NCBI GenBank assembly: GCA_007116635.1
Contig: SKIB01000134.1
Location: forward strand, 1-38,805
Direction of reading: 5' to 3'
Length of the DNA: 38,805 nt
Source of the DNA: Saccharospirillaceae bacterium
GTDB lineage: Bacteria; Pseudomonadota; Gammaproteobacteria; Pseudomonadales; Natronospirillaceae
Shown here: piece after piece, positions 16,451 to 27,344 of the stretch
How the letters are laid out: the number at the start of each line of letters is the position of its first letter
How positions within the stretch are numbered: the stretch's first letter is position 1
Position numbers and translations under genes: made by a program
The notes under the pieces: generated by a model
The model's input: only the letters and a program-made list of their open reading frames with translations
Database searches by the model: none
Told to the model about the DNA's origin: nothing

Positions 16451-17329
16451 ATGAACGCAAAAAAACGCGGCCTAGGCCGTGGTCTTAATACCCTGATTTC
16501 ACAAACAAAGCAAGACGTGAGTGTGCGGGATCAACAGGGTGAGCAGAACAAAGACCTAATGGTGCTGCCGGTGGAGTTCCTGCGCCCAGGGCAGTATCAG
16601 CCCCGTAAGTCCATGGTGCCAGAAGCTCTGGAAGAGCTGGCGGCCTCGATCGCTAAGCATGGAATTATGCAGCCCGTGGTGGTGCGCCAGTTGCAGGGCG
16701 AAAGCTATGAGATCATTGCCGGTGAGCGCCGTTGGCGCGCCGCTCAGCAGGCGGGCTTAGATAAGGTTCCAGTGTTGATTCGTGAGGTCAGTGACCAAGA
16801 CTGCTTGGCCCTGTCGCTGATAGAAAACATCCAGCGTGAAGATCTTAACGCCATGGAAGAAGCCCTGGCTTTGTATCGTTTGCAGCAAGAGTTCCAGCTA
16901 ACTCAGCAACAGATCGCCGACTCCGTGGGTCGTTCCAGGGTGGCTGTTGCCAATTTGTTGCGTTTGTTGAATTTAGACCCTCAGGTGCAGCAAATGTTAC
17001 AGCAGGGTCATCTAGATGCTGGTCATGCCAAGGCGCTGCTGGCCTTGTCAGCAGAAGAGCAACTGCGTTTAGCAAAGGATGTGGTGGCTAAACAGCTTAG
17101 TGTGCGACAAACTGAGCAGTTAGTGAAATCAGCACAGAAGCCCAAACAGCAGGTTGCTAAGCCCTTGGATCCAGATATTAAGCGTTTAGAGTCTTTGATC
17201 AGTGAGCGTTTTGGTGCTCAGGTGGTGATCAAGCATGATTCTAAGGGTAAGGGGGTGCTCAGCATTCGTTACGGCTCGTTAAATGAGCTTGATGCCATCT
17301 TGGATCGTGTTAAGGTGTCAGCCGATTAG
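16451..17329 (+). CDS. parB: Chromosome partitioning protein ParB (Spo0J)
   Basis: 292 aa. It binds parS, hydrolyses CTP and spreads as a clamp. The N-terminus keeps the ParA-stimulating peptide KKRGLGRGLNTLI (about 4-16). The CTP-binding boxes include QYQPRKSM and GERRWRAAQQAG (the arginine-rich GERRxRA box). ENIQREDLNAMEEA (about 119-132) precedes the helix-turn-helix LTQQQIADSVGRSRVAVANLLRLL (given here as the family HTH, about 144-167). The C-terminal dimer domain ends the protein. ATG 16451 is preferred to an upstream TTG since AGGA stands 6 nt before it. Confidence 0.96.
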   Translation: MNAKKRGLGRGLNTLISQTKQDVSVRDQQGEQNKDLMVLPVEFLRPGQYQPRKSMVPEALEELAASIAKHGIMQPVVVRQLQGESYEIIAGERRWRAAQQAGLDKVPVLIREVSDQDCLALSLIENIQREDLNAMEEALALYRLQQEFQLTQQQIADSVGRSRVAVANLLRLLNLDPQVQQMLQQGHLDAGHAKALLALSAEEQLRLAKDVVAKQLSVRQTEQLVKSAQKPKQQVAKPLDPDIKRLESLISERFGAQVVIKHDSKGKGVLSIRYGSLNELDAILDRVKVSAD

Positions 17330-17388
17330 TTGTCATGAGTAACCAGTAGTGCCAAGCCCTTAACTCGGTAGTTGGCGTTAAAATTGGC

Positions 17389-17405
17389 ATTACAAAGGTT
17401 GTAAT
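17389..17405 (+). promoter_or_regulatory. Hairpin displaying the atpI ribosome site in its loop
   Basis: ATTACAA (17389-17395) and TTGTAAT (17399-17405) form a perfect 7-bp inverted repeat with an AGG loop. The only Shine-Dalgarno-like AAGG of atpI lies at 17395-17398, in and next to this loop, and the ATG follows 4 nt after the stem. The structure may tune atpI translation, or it could be an operator. Confidence 0.45.
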
Positions 17406-17409
17406 TCGC

Positions 17410-17778
17410 ATGCAGTCCAGCGACTTAACAAAGAAATTTGTCCCACTTTTACTAATTGCATTGATTAGCCTCTTGATTAGTATGATTTCTTTGTTAGTAT
17501 CTCCTGACATAGGTCAATCTATTGTTCTGGCAACCTGCCTTTGGTTGCTGCCTAACCTATGGTATAGATGGCGTGGCACGAAACACAGCGGCTCTGATGA
17601 TGCCGATCTGTTAGCCAAAGATTTTTATAGTGCAGTGGTGGGCCGTTTTGTGTTGAGCATGATGCTCCTAGCCGCACTGCTACTAAAAGTTGAAGATCTA
17701 CAGTACTGGTCATTTTTTACAGTCTGGTTTTTGTTGTTGATCTTACAGCCTCTGGTTTTTATTAAAGTTGATAAGTAG
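17410..17778 (+). CDS. atpI: ATP synthase subunit I
   Basis: 122 aa with four membrane helices (about 10-30, 33-50, 75-92, 98-117). It is the first gene of the atp operon, 80 nt after parB. Subunit I is a small membrane protein proposed to assist c-ring assembly and Mg2+ handling; it is not part of the finished enzyme and is poorly conserved, so recognition rests on size, topology (a polar loop with acidic residues between helices two and three, SDDADLLAKDFYSAVVGRF) and position. Translation start ATG 17410 follows a weak, hairpin-embedded AAGG, which fits the usual low expression of this gene. Confidence 0.85.
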   Translation: MQSSDLTKKFVPLLLIALISLLISMISLLVSPDIGQSIVLATCLWLLPNLWYRWRGTKHSGSDDADLLAKDFYSAVVGRFVLSMMLLAALLLKVEDLQYWSFFTVWFLLLILQPLVFIKVDK

Positions 17779-17802
17779 CCAACTCCTTGGCTTGAGGATT
17801 AG

Positions 17803-18630
<828 letters not shown>

Positions 18631-18672
18631 TATTTTCCTTAACTAACCTTAACTGAAACTTGGAGTCCTACC

Positions 18673-18888
18673 ATGGAAATTTTCGCTGTTGCTATCATCC
18701 TTAGTGTTGCTGCATTCTCAACTGCCTTTGGCTTTGCCCACCTTGGTTCAAAGCTGCTTGACAACTGCGCGCGTCAACCTGAGATGGCATCTAACCTGCA
18801 AACCAAAACCTTTATCATGGCCGGTCTGTTGGATGCGGTACCCATGATCTCTGTAGGTCTGGCAATGTTGATTCTGTTCACCATGTAA
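18673..18888 (+). CDS. atpE: ATP synthase Fo subunit c (divergent helix 1)
   Basis: 71 aa, two helices, forming the proton-driven rotor ring. The loop ARQPEM (about 33-38) and the second helix AGLLDAVPMISVGL are conserved; D54 is the proton-binding carboxylate (E. coli D61). No Na+-type Q/E-S-T-Y residues are seen, so H+ coupling is expected. It is shorter than the 79 aa of E. coli at both ends, and helix 1 is unusual: positions normally occupied by glycine hold S, A and S (SVAAFSTAFGFAHLGSKL), and a histidine (H23) lies where isoleucine sits in E. coli. TGGAGT precedes the ATG. A 13-bp hairpin follows the stop. Confidence 0.93.
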   Translation: MEIFAVAIILSVAAFSTAFGFAHLGSKLLDNCARQPEMASNLQTKTFIMAGLLDAVPMISVGLAMLILFTM

Positions 18889-18896
18889 TCTACTCA

Positions 18897-18932
18897 ACAC
18901 AAGCGCGTATTTTACGCGCTTGTGTTTGTTTT
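18897..18932 (+). terminator. Strong hairpin after atpE (attenuator or mRNA stabiliser)
   Basis: A perfect 13-bp stem (ACACAAGCGCGTA at 18897-18909, complementary arm 18913-18925) with a TTT loop runs into TTGTTTTG. It begins 8 nt after the atpE stop and ends 27 nt before atpF's ribosome region. It looks like a partial Rho-independent terminator or 3'-end protecting stem that would raise the amount of c subunit, needed at 8-15 copies, relative to later subunits. Confidence 0.7.
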
Positions 18933-18959
18933 GCCTGACAACGACAGAGGAAATAGCCG

Positions 18960-19430
18960 ATGAACATGAATCTGACGCTGCTCGGTCAAACCATTTCATT
19001 CTTTATATTTGTTTGGTTTTGCGTCAAATATGTGTGGCCACCCTTGACCACTGCGATGCAAGAGCGTCAAAAAAAGATTGCTGATGGTTTGGAAGCGGCA
19101 GACCGTGCCAAGCGTGACTTGCAAATGGCACAGGAAAAAGCTGGAGACACCCTTAAAGACAGTCGTGCACAGTCCGCACAACTTCTTGATGAGGCCCATC
19201 GTCGTTCCGCACAAATGATCGATACCGCCAAAGAAGAAGCCAAGGCGGCAGCAGAAAAAATTGCTGCCCAAGCCAAGGCTGACGTGGATGCGCAAATCGC
19301 CACAGCTCGTGAGCAATTACGTGCTGAAGTCAGTCGTTTGGCTGTACTGGGTGCTGAGCGAATCTTGCAAACTGAGATCGATGCCGCTAAACATGCCAAG
19401 TTGGTTGACGACCTGGCTGCCAAGCTTTGA
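18960..19430 (+). CDS. atpF: ATP synthase Fo subunit b
   Basis: 156 aa. One N-terminal membrane helix (about 6-25, [20 protein letters not shown]) is followed by a long charged, alanine-rich helix (about 30-155) that dimerises as the peripheral stalk. The stretch [20 protein letters not shown] is the conserved membrane-exit motif. Length equals that of E. coli. AGAGGAAATAGCC lies ahead of the ATG at 18960; a second in-frame ATG at 18966 is possible. It follows the atpE hairpin and precedes atpH by 12 nt. Confidence 0.96.
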   Translation: MNMNLTLLGQTISFFIFVWFCVKYVWPPLTTAMQERQKKIADGLEAADRAKRDLQMAQEKAGDTLKDSRAQSAQLLDEAHRRSAQMIDTAKEEAKAAAEKIAAQAKADVDAQIATAREQLRAEVSRLAVLGAERILQTEIDAAKHAKLVDDLAAKL

Positions 19431-19442
19431 TAGGGGGTGACT

Positions 19443-19979
19443 ATGGCGGAAATTAGCACCCTAGCTCGACCCTATGCTCGAGCGGTTTTCCATTCCGCAG
19501 ACGAACAGCAAGCCTTGCCTCAATGGTCTGAAGGCTTGTCACTTTTAACTGCTTTGGTTGCACAAGATAGAGTTCTTGAGCTGATAAACAGCCCTGACCT
19601 GAGGCCCTCTGATAAAGCACAAGCATTATTGGCAGTGGCCGGTGAGCAGTTGACTAGTAGCCTGCACCCCTTGATTGAGGTGTTGGCTGAGGCAGAGCGA
19701 TTAACGCTACTGCCGGAAATTCGTCAGCAATTTGAAAGCCTACGCGCTGAGCGTGAAAACCGTGTGCCAGTCCAGCTTGAAACAGCAATGGCGCTCAACG
19801 ATGAACAGATTAAACTCCTAAGCACTAAGTTGGAAAAGCGTTTTGCTAAGGCCGTCGACATCAAGGTTGTGGTTAAACCAGAGCTTATAGGTGGTGTCAT
19901 TATCCGAACCGAGCAAGAAGTCATTGATGGCTCGGTTCAGGGGCGTCTGCGCAATCTTAGCCAAACTTTTAGTGTTTAA
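19443..19979 (+). CDS. atpH: ATP synthase F1 subunit delta
   Basis: 178 aa. It joins the b-subunit stalk to the top of the alpha/beta hexamer. The N-terminal six-helix domain starts [13 protein letters not shown], and the C-terminal segment [20 protein letters not shown] with [11 protein letters not shown] is the family signature. ATG 19443 is preferred over the GTG at 19437, because AGGGGG lies 5 nt before it and the protein then begins MAEIST as usual. Gap to atpA 14 nt. Confidence 0.95.
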   Translation: MAEISTLARPYARAVFHSADEQQALPQWSEGLSLLTALVAQDRVLELINSPDLRPSDKAQALLAVAGEQLTSSLHPLIEVLAEAERLTLLPEIRQQFESLRAERENRVPVQLETAMALNDEQIKLLSTKLEKRFAKAVDIKVVVKPELIGGVIIRTEQEVIDGSVQGRLRNLSQTFSV

Positions 19980-19993
19980 TTGAGGGAAAGAGC

Positions 19994-21538
19994 ATGCAGC
20001 AACTGAATCCTTCTGAAATCAGTGAAATCATCAAACAGCGAATCGCCAAGCTGGATATTGATGCAAAAGCACAAAATCAAGGCACCGTAATTGGTGTTTC
20101 TGATGGTATTGTGCGTATTCATGGCTTAAATCAAGCCATGTACGGCGAAATGATTGAATTTGAAAATGGTCAATTTGGTATGGCGCTTAACCTTGAGCGT
20201 GATTCCGTAGGTGCCATTGTTCTGGGTGACTACAAAGATTTGGCCGAGGGTCAAACCTGTAAGTGTACGGGCCGCATTCTTGAGGTGCCAGTGGGTCCTG
20301 AACTCCTGGGCCGTGTGGTTGATGCTTTGGGTAACCCCATTGATGGTAAAGGCGAAGTAAATACTAAGCTTACTGACGCCATTGAGAAAGTTGCACCAGG
20401 TGTAATTGCACGTCAATCGGTCGACCAGCCGGTACAAACCGGTTATAAAGCCGTTGACGCCATGGTGCCAGTGGGTCGTGGTCAGCGTGAGCTGATCATT
20501 GGTGACCGTCAAACCGGTAAAACCGCCATGGCCGTTGATGCCATCATTAACCAAAAAGGCACAGGCATTAAATGCGTTTACGTGGCCATTGGTCAAAAGC
20601 AATCCACCATTGCTAACGTGGTGCGTAAGCTGGAAGAGCACGGCGCTCTGGATCACACCATTGTGGTTGCCGCCTCGGCTTCCGATCCTGCTTCCATGCA
20701 GTATCTAGCTGCTTATGCAGGCTGCACTATGGGTGAGTACTTCCGTGATCGTGGTGAAGACGCTCTGATCGTTTACGATGACCTGACCAAGCAAGCTTGG
20801 GCTTATCGTCAGATTTCTCTGTTGCTTCGTCGTCCACCTGGTCGTGAAGCCTACCCTGGTGATGTATTTTACCTTCACTCTCGTTTGCTTGAGCGTGCAG
20901 CTCGTGTCAATGCTGAGTATGTTGAGGCGTTCACCAAGGGTGAAGTGAAGGGCAAAACCGGTTCATTGACGGCCCTGCCCATCATTGAAACTCAGGGTGG
21001 TGACGTATCGGCTTTCGTACCAACCAACGTGATTTCCATTACCGATGGTCAGATCTTCTTGGAGTCTAGCCTGTTTAATGCTGGTATTCGTCCTGCAATG
21101 AACGCTGGTATTTCGGTTTCTCGTGTAGGTGGCTCTGCTCAGACCAAGATCATCAAGAAGTTGGGTGGCGGTATCCGTTTGGCCCTGGCTCAGTACCGTG
21201 AGCTGGCTGCCTTTGCTCAGTTTGCTTCTGACCTTGATGACGCAACCCGTAAGCAATTGGAGCACGGTCAGCGAGTCGTAGAGCTGATGAAGCAGGGTCA
21301 ATATGCACCCTTATCAGTTGCTAATATGGCGGTTTCTCTGTTTGCAGTAAACGAAGGCTACTTTGCGGATCTTGAAGTGAAGCAGGTGCAGTCTTTCGAG
21401 CGTTCATTGCATGCCTTTATGGCCAGTGAATATGCTGAATTGATGAATAACATCAATAGCACGGGCAGTTACAACGACGATATCGCAGCTGAACTAAAGG
21501 CTGCAGTGGATCGTTTTAAAGCAACACAGAGCTGGTAA
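19994..21538 (+). CDS. atpA: ATP synthase F1 subunit alpha
   Basis: 514 aa, non-catalytic nucleotide-binding subunit. The P-loop GDRQTGKT spans residues 170-177; [35 protein letters not shown] and the arginine-finger region with [20 protein letters not shown] follow in standard order. The arginine that completes the catalytic site of the neighbouring beta subunit lies in the [10 protein letters not shown] segment. Length and order are standard. A GC-rich stem-loop follows the stop, before atpG. Confidence 0.98.
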   Translation: MQQLNPSEISEIIKQRIAKLDIDAKAQNQGTVIGVSDGIVRIHGLNQAMYGEMIEFENGQFGMALNLERDSVGAIVLGDYKDLAEGQTCKCTGRILEVPVGPELLGRVVDALGNPIDGKGEVNTKLTDAIEKVAPGVIARQSVDQPVQTGYKAVDAMVPVGRGQRELIIGDRQTGKTAMAVDAIINQKGTGIKCVYVAIGQKQSTIANVVRKLEEHGALDHTIVVAASASDPASMQYLAAYAGCTMGEYFRDRGEDALIVYDDLTKQAWAYRQISLLLRRPPGREAYPGDVFYLHSRLLERAARVNAEYVEAFTKGEVKGKTGSLTALPIIETQGGDVSAFVPTNVISITDGQIFLESSLFNAGIRPAMNAGISVSRVGGSAQTKIIKKLGGGIRLALAQYRELAAFAQFASDLDDATRKQLEHGQRVVELMKQGQYAPLSVANMAVSLFAVNEGYFADLEVKQVQSFERSLHAFMASEYAELMNNINSTGSYNDDIAAELKAAVDRFKATQSW

Positions 21539-21544
21539 TCATGT

Positions 21545-21562
21545 GACCCGCTTAGGCGGGTC
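21545..21562 (+). other. Intercistronic stem-loop between atpA and atpG
   Basis: GACCCGC (21545-21551) and GCGGGTC (21556-21562) form a perfect 7-bp stem with a TTAG loop, 6 nt after the atpA stop. No T-run follows, so it is more likely an RNA-processing or stability element than a terminator. Confidence 0.55.
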
Positions 21563-21581
21563 CTAACCAAGGGGCTGACAA

Positions 21582-23851
<2,270 letters not shown>

Positions 23852-23863
23852 AGGAGAGTTCTC

Positions 23864-24286
23864 ATGGCAATGACGGTTCGTTGTGACATTGTCAGTGCTG
23901 AGCAGCAGATCTTCTCCGGCTTGGTTGAGATGGTGGTTGCTACGGCTCAAGAGGGTGAGATCGGTGTTTTACCTGGTCACACTCCTTTGCTGACGCGCTT
24001 GAAGCCTGGCCATATTCGTGTGACCAAACAGCATGGTGTGGAAGAGTTATTTTATGTGTCCAGCGGATACCTAGAGGTTCAACCGCACCATATCAGTGTA
24101 CTTGCTGACACTGCTTTACGTGCTGATGATATTGATGAGCAAGCAGCTAAGGCGGCCGTCCAGAAAGCTAGAGATACTTTAGCTTCAAGCGAGCCAACCG
24201 ATGCTGATTATAATCGCATGACTTTACAATTGACTCTGGCCATGGCTCAGTTGCAAGTTGCTCGTGATGTTAAGCGTATGAAGTAG
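23864..24286 (+). CDS. atpC: ATP synthase F1 subunit epsilon
   Basis: 140 aa. The N-terminal beta sandwich starts [20 protein letters not shown] and contains [19 protein letters not shown], the family signature, and then [20 protein letters not shown]. The two C-terminal helices that can insert into the hexamer and block ATP hydrolysis are present. It is the last gene of the operon; 12 nt separate it from atpD and a strong terminator follows. Confidence 0.96.
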   Translation: MAMTVRCDIVSAEQQIFSGLVEMVVATAQEGEIGVLPGHTPLLTRLKPGHIRVTKQHGVEELFYVSSGYLEVQPHHISVLADTALRADDIDEQAAKAAVQKARDTLASSEPTDADYNRMTLQLTLAMAQLQVARDVKRMK

Positions 24287-24304
24287 TGGCAACACTGACT
24301 CATT

Positions 24305-24328
24305 AACCCAGCTTCGGCTGGGTTTTTT
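24305..24328 (+). terminator. Rho-independent terminator of the atp operon
   Basis: AACCCAGC (24305-24312) and GCTGGGTT (24317-24324) form an 8-bp stem closed by a stable TTCG tetraloop, running into six T residues at 24323-24328. Confidence 0.95.
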
Positions 24329-24394
24329 CGTTTTACAGCCTGCAAATTTATGCAAATGAACTAAGCTTTGAGTGATCTTCATGGGAAAAAGAAA

Positions 24395-25279
24395 ATGAAG
24401 CTGAAAGTTTTAGTTGCAGATGATGCGAGTTTTATTCGTGATCTAATCAAACGAACATTGAGGCAGCACATGCCCTTCACCGAGGTTGTAGAGGCTGTCA
24501 ATGGTAATAAGGCTCGTGCACTATTAAAAAAGGATCAGTACCATTTAGTACTCTGTGATTGGGAGATGCCTGAGGTAAGCGGTTTAGAGTTACTTGAATG
24601 GCTAAGGGCTTATGAACAAGAAACAGGTGCGGATAAGACGCCCTTTGTCATGGTTACAAGCCGCGGTAGCCGTGATCATGTGGTTAAAGCAGTACAGGCT
24701 GGCGTTAATGATTATATTGGCAAGCCTTTTACAGCGGAACAGCTAGTCAGTAAGGCAATGAAAGCCTTGCATAAGCATCGTAAGTTGATTCAGCAAATTA
24801 TGGCCGGTAAGGTAAGTAATACTAATAAAGTGGCATCTGAACAACAAAGCCTGCTAACTGCTAAGTCCAGTTCTCCACAGTTACCTAGCTCTGCACCCAG
24901 CCAGGCTGCCAATCCTTTGTTAGCCGCAAGTGCTAGTAATACTTTGGTGGCTAAGGCTGCACCATCTCAGACCAAAGCCAGCGCTAAAAAGGTAAGATTT
25001 AGAGTTGGCAAGGAGGTGCAAGAGGCCGATTTGCTAGACATCAGTTTAACTGAAGCTATCCTTGTGGCGCCGCGTTATGAGCCAGCAGAGGTACTGGTTC
25101 AGGCAGTGTTAGATATTCCCTTCGGTAAGGAAGAAGAGCTGTCTCTAAATTGCCTCATCTATGGCATCCAGGCAGAACAAAAACACCTTGATGCCAGCAA
25201 ACTAAAGATACGGCTACGATTAATTGATCAGGACGCTGATAAGCTTAATCGCTTATCTTTGCATTTAGCTCGACCATAG
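24395..25279 (+). CDS. CheY-like response regulator with PilZ-like C-terminal domain
   Basis: 294 aa. The receiver domain (1-120) has the acidic pocket D9-D10, phospho-acceptor D55 (LVLCDWEMP), T88 and K110 (GKPF), so it should be phosphorylatable. After a Ser/Ala/Gln-rich linker (about 125-200), the last 90 residues (VRFRVGKEVQEADLLDISLT onward) look like a PilZ-fold beta barrel, but the c-di-GMP RxxxR motif is missing and the DxSxxG motif is degenerate (DISLTEA), so ligand binding is doubtful. No histidine kinase or chemotaxis gene is adjacent; the convergent phoR is PhoB's partner. The ATG at 24395 is preferred to a TTG 27 nt upstream. The last 35 nt overlap phoR tail to tail. Output could be motility or pilus control, but this is a guess. 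Confidence 0.75.
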   Translation: MKLKVLVADDASFIRDLIKRTLRQHMPFTEVVEAVNGNKARALLKKDQYHLVLCDWEMPEVSGLELLEWLRAYEQETGADKTPFVMVTSRGSRDHVVKAVQAGVNDYIGKPFTAEQLVSKAMKALHKHRKLIQQIMAGKVSNTNKVASEQQSLLTAKSSSPQLPSSAPSQAANPLLAASASNTLVAKAAPSQTKASAKKVRFRVGKEVQEADLLDISLTEAILVAPRYEPAEVLVQAVLDIPFGKEEELSLNCLIYGIQAEQKHLDASKLKIRLRLIDQDADKLNRLSLHLARP

Positions 25280-26561
25280 GCTGGGTTAGTGTTAGAGGAA
25301 AGACCGCACTGAAAGTACTACCTTGATCAAGTTCAGAGTCTATCTGTAGCTGAGCATGATGCAGCTGTAGTACGTGTTTAACAATTGCTAGTCCAAGGCC
25401 TGTACCACCTGTTGCTGTGGCACGTGATGAATCTACTCGATAAAAGCGTTCGGTTAACCTAGTGATGTGGTGTGGCTCAATGCCAATGCCATTGTCTTGA
25501 ACGGCTATGACTGCATGATCCCCTTGAAGTGACCAGCTGATTCGGATCATTCCCTGCTCTGGGGTGTAGTGGACAGCGTTGTAGACCAGGTTTGAAATAG
25601 CACTTCGTAACTCATTTTCATTGGCCAATAACCCCAGTTTTGTCTCTATCTTAACCTCAATCTGATGCTGTTTAGCATCATTAAGTTCCATGGCATCCTC
25701 TGCAATCTCGGTAAGGAGCTTCTCTACATCTACCAGGCTTTGCTCCTCAGCACGTATGTCTGAATCTAGTCTAGTCAAAACCAACAAATCATTGACCAGG
25801 TTATTCATCCGTTCAGTTTGCTGTTGCATTTGTTTTAATGCACGTTGGAATACAGGGCTTAACTGATCACTGTAGTCCAGCATGGTTTCTAGGTAACCAC
25901 GGAAAACCGTTAAGGGTGTTCTTAGTTCATGGCTGGCATTGGCAACAAAGTCTTGTCGCATTTGTTCAAGCTGTTTGAGTCGAGTGATGTCTCTTGCCAG
26001 TAAAAGCTGCTCATTCTGATTGTACTGCACTAGTGTCAGCTGTAATAATCGCTGAGCATCATTTGGTGCCTGTATTTGAACATTTGGGCTTGGGTTTTGC
26101 AGAAATGCCAAAAATTTTGGATCTCGAAGCAAAAAAGAAATTAACTGGCCCTTATCACCCTGCTTTAAACCCAGGAGTTGTTCTGATGCTTGGTTCCACC
26201 AGTCGATATTCCCCTTGCTGTTGAGCATGACAATGCCATCTGGCATGGCTTGGGCACTGTTCTTGACCCGTTTTAGGGCCTGAACCAATCGTTCAGAGTC
26301 CCGCTGACCCCGCTTACGAATGCTGTACAGCAGATCAAAGATTTGCCCCCAAAGCCCCTTGGCCTCGGGTGGCTCGGACTGTTTGCCCTGATTTAACCAA
26401 TGGTATAAACGCCATTGCTGCCATTTTAGACGCGCGACATAGAGCAATAAAACAACCAAGGCCAAGTAAGAGCCCCAATCCGTAAGCCAGCTAAGCAACA
26501 GCAGTGACAGTGCAATGAGCAGTAAATGGCCAAAGTGTTTGCGTAGATCTCTTGGATTCAT
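25245..26561 (-). CDS. phoR: Phosphate regulon sensor histidine kinase PhoR
   Basis: 438 aa. Two close N-terminal membrane helices (about 10-45) come first, without a large periplasmic domain, as expected for PhoR, which senses phosphate through the Pst transporter and PhoU. A PAS domain lies around 95-190 (PDGIVMLNSKGNIDWWNQAS). The phosphorylation site is H211 in the family motif NASHELRTPLTVFRGYLETM. The ATPase domain shows the N-box NLVYNAVHYTPE, the G1 box DNGIGI and the G2 box GTGLGLAIVKH. It starts 1 nt after the phoB stop, so translation is likely coupled. Its 3' end overlaps the convergent response-regulator gene by 35 nt. Confidence 0.93.
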   Translation of the reverse strand: MNPRDLRKHFGHLLLIALSLLLLSWLTDWGSYLALVVLLLYVARLKWQQWRLYHWLNQGKQSEPPEAKGLWGQIFDLLYSIRKRGQRDSERLVQALKRVKNSAQAMPDGIVMLNSKGNIDWWNQASEQLLGLKQGDKGQLISFLLRDPKFLAFLQNPSPNVQIQAPNDAQRLLQLTLVQYNQNEQLLLARDITRLKQLEQMRQDFVANASHELRTPLTVFRGYLETMLDYSDQLSPVFQRALKQMQQQTERMNNLVNDLLVLTRLDSDIRAEEQSLVDVEKLLTEIAEDAMELNDAKQHQIEVKIETKLGLLANENELRSAISNLVYNAVHYTPEQGMIRISWSLQGDHAVIAVQDNGIGIEPHHITRLTERFYRVDSSRATATGGTGLGLAIVKHVLQLHHAQLQIDSELDQGSTFSAVFPLTLTQPMVELNAKISD

Positions 26562-26562
26562 T

Positions 26563-27264
26563 CTAGGCCTTGCCAGCCGATTTAGCCGAGAATCGGTACC
26601 CTGTGCCGCGAACAGTTTGTACTAGATGCATGAAGTCATCCCCCAGCGCTTTGCGCAAGCGACGAATATGTACATCCACCGTACGTTCGTCGACATAGAC
26701 ATTACCACCCCATACCTGGTCCAAAAGCTGAGAGCGAGTATAGGCCCGTTCCTGATGGCTCATGAAAAATTGTAGCAGGCGGTATTCAGTGGGTCCTATT
26801 TCGAGTTCTACTCCATTTCCTGTGACGCGGTGACTGGCAGGATCAAGCCTAAGACCATTGACGTCAATGGGTTCGTCAATGCCAAGAGGGGTAGTTCGCC
26901 TGAGTACGGCTTTCAAGCGTGCCACCAACTCTCTGGGTGAAAATGGCTTAGTGATGTAATCATCGGCACCAGCTTCAAGGCCTTGAATTTTGTGATCTTC
27001 TTCCCCTTTAGCAGTGAGCATGATTATGGGTATTTCATTGGTTAGGCTTTCACGTTTAAGCCTTCTTGCTAGTTCGACACCACTGATGTTTGGCAGCATC
27101 CAATCGAGTAAGATCAGATCGGGCTTTTGGTCAACAATGATGGAGTGTGCGGTACGGGCATCCTCTGCTTCCAGGCTGTGATAGCCAGCCATTTCCAGAG
27201 CTGCGGCGATCATTTCACGAATTGGGGCTTCGTCGTCGACGATTAGGATGGTGCGGCTTGACAT
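26563..27264 (-). CDS. phoB: Phosphate regulon response regulator PhoB
   Basis: 233 aa. The receiver has D10-D11, phospho-acceptor D54 ([13 protein letters not shown]) and K106 (TKPFSPREL). The C-terminal winged helix contains [20 protein letters not shown], then [20 protein letters not shown] and HIRRLRKAL, which match PhoB closely. It activates genes for phosphate capture under phosphate limitation by binding Pho boxes. ATG 27264 is chosen since GAGGAT lies ahead of it and [14 protein letters not shown] is the family start; ten further upstream codons are unlikely. A Pho box about 50 bp upstream suggests autoregulation. Confidence 0.95.
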   Translation of the reverse strand: MSSRTILIVDDEAPIREMIAAALEMAGYHSLEAEDARTAHSIIVDQKPDLILLDWMLPNISGVELARRLKRESLTNEIPIIMLTAKGEEDHKIQGLEAGADDYITKPFSPRELVARLKAVLRRTTPLGIDEPIDVNGLRLDPASHRVTGNGVELEIGPTEYRLLQFFMSHQERAYTRSQLLDQVWGGNVYVDERTVDVHIRRLRKALGDDFMHLVQTVRGTGYRFSAKSAGKA

Positions 27265-27312
27265 GGAATTATCCTCATCCAAGTAGGTTTGCACTGATTG
27301 AAGCGCAACAAT

Positions 27313-27330
27313 ATGACAGCGTTATGACAG
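27313..27330 (-). promoter_or_regulatory. Pho box upstream of phoB
   Basis: On the minus strand CTGTCAT occurs twice (27330-27324 and 27319-27313), separated by AACG, giving the 11-nt period of a Pho box (known pattern: two CTGTCAT/CTGTAAT-like repeats with a 4-nt spacer). It ends 48 nt before the phoB ATG, where it can replace the -35 element. A further CTGTCATAT in the opposite orientation lies at 27342-27350, overlapping the ubiA stop. Confidence 0.8.
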
Positions 27331-27344
27331 CCTTCATCTCCCTG

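Noticed and set aside
20126-20656. 176-codon antisense frame in atpA
   Set aside because: Shadow of a highly conserved gene; no start signal or homology pattern.
25410-25425. Second parS-like CACGTGA in phoR
   Set aside because: Only the 7-bp core matches; flanks do not.
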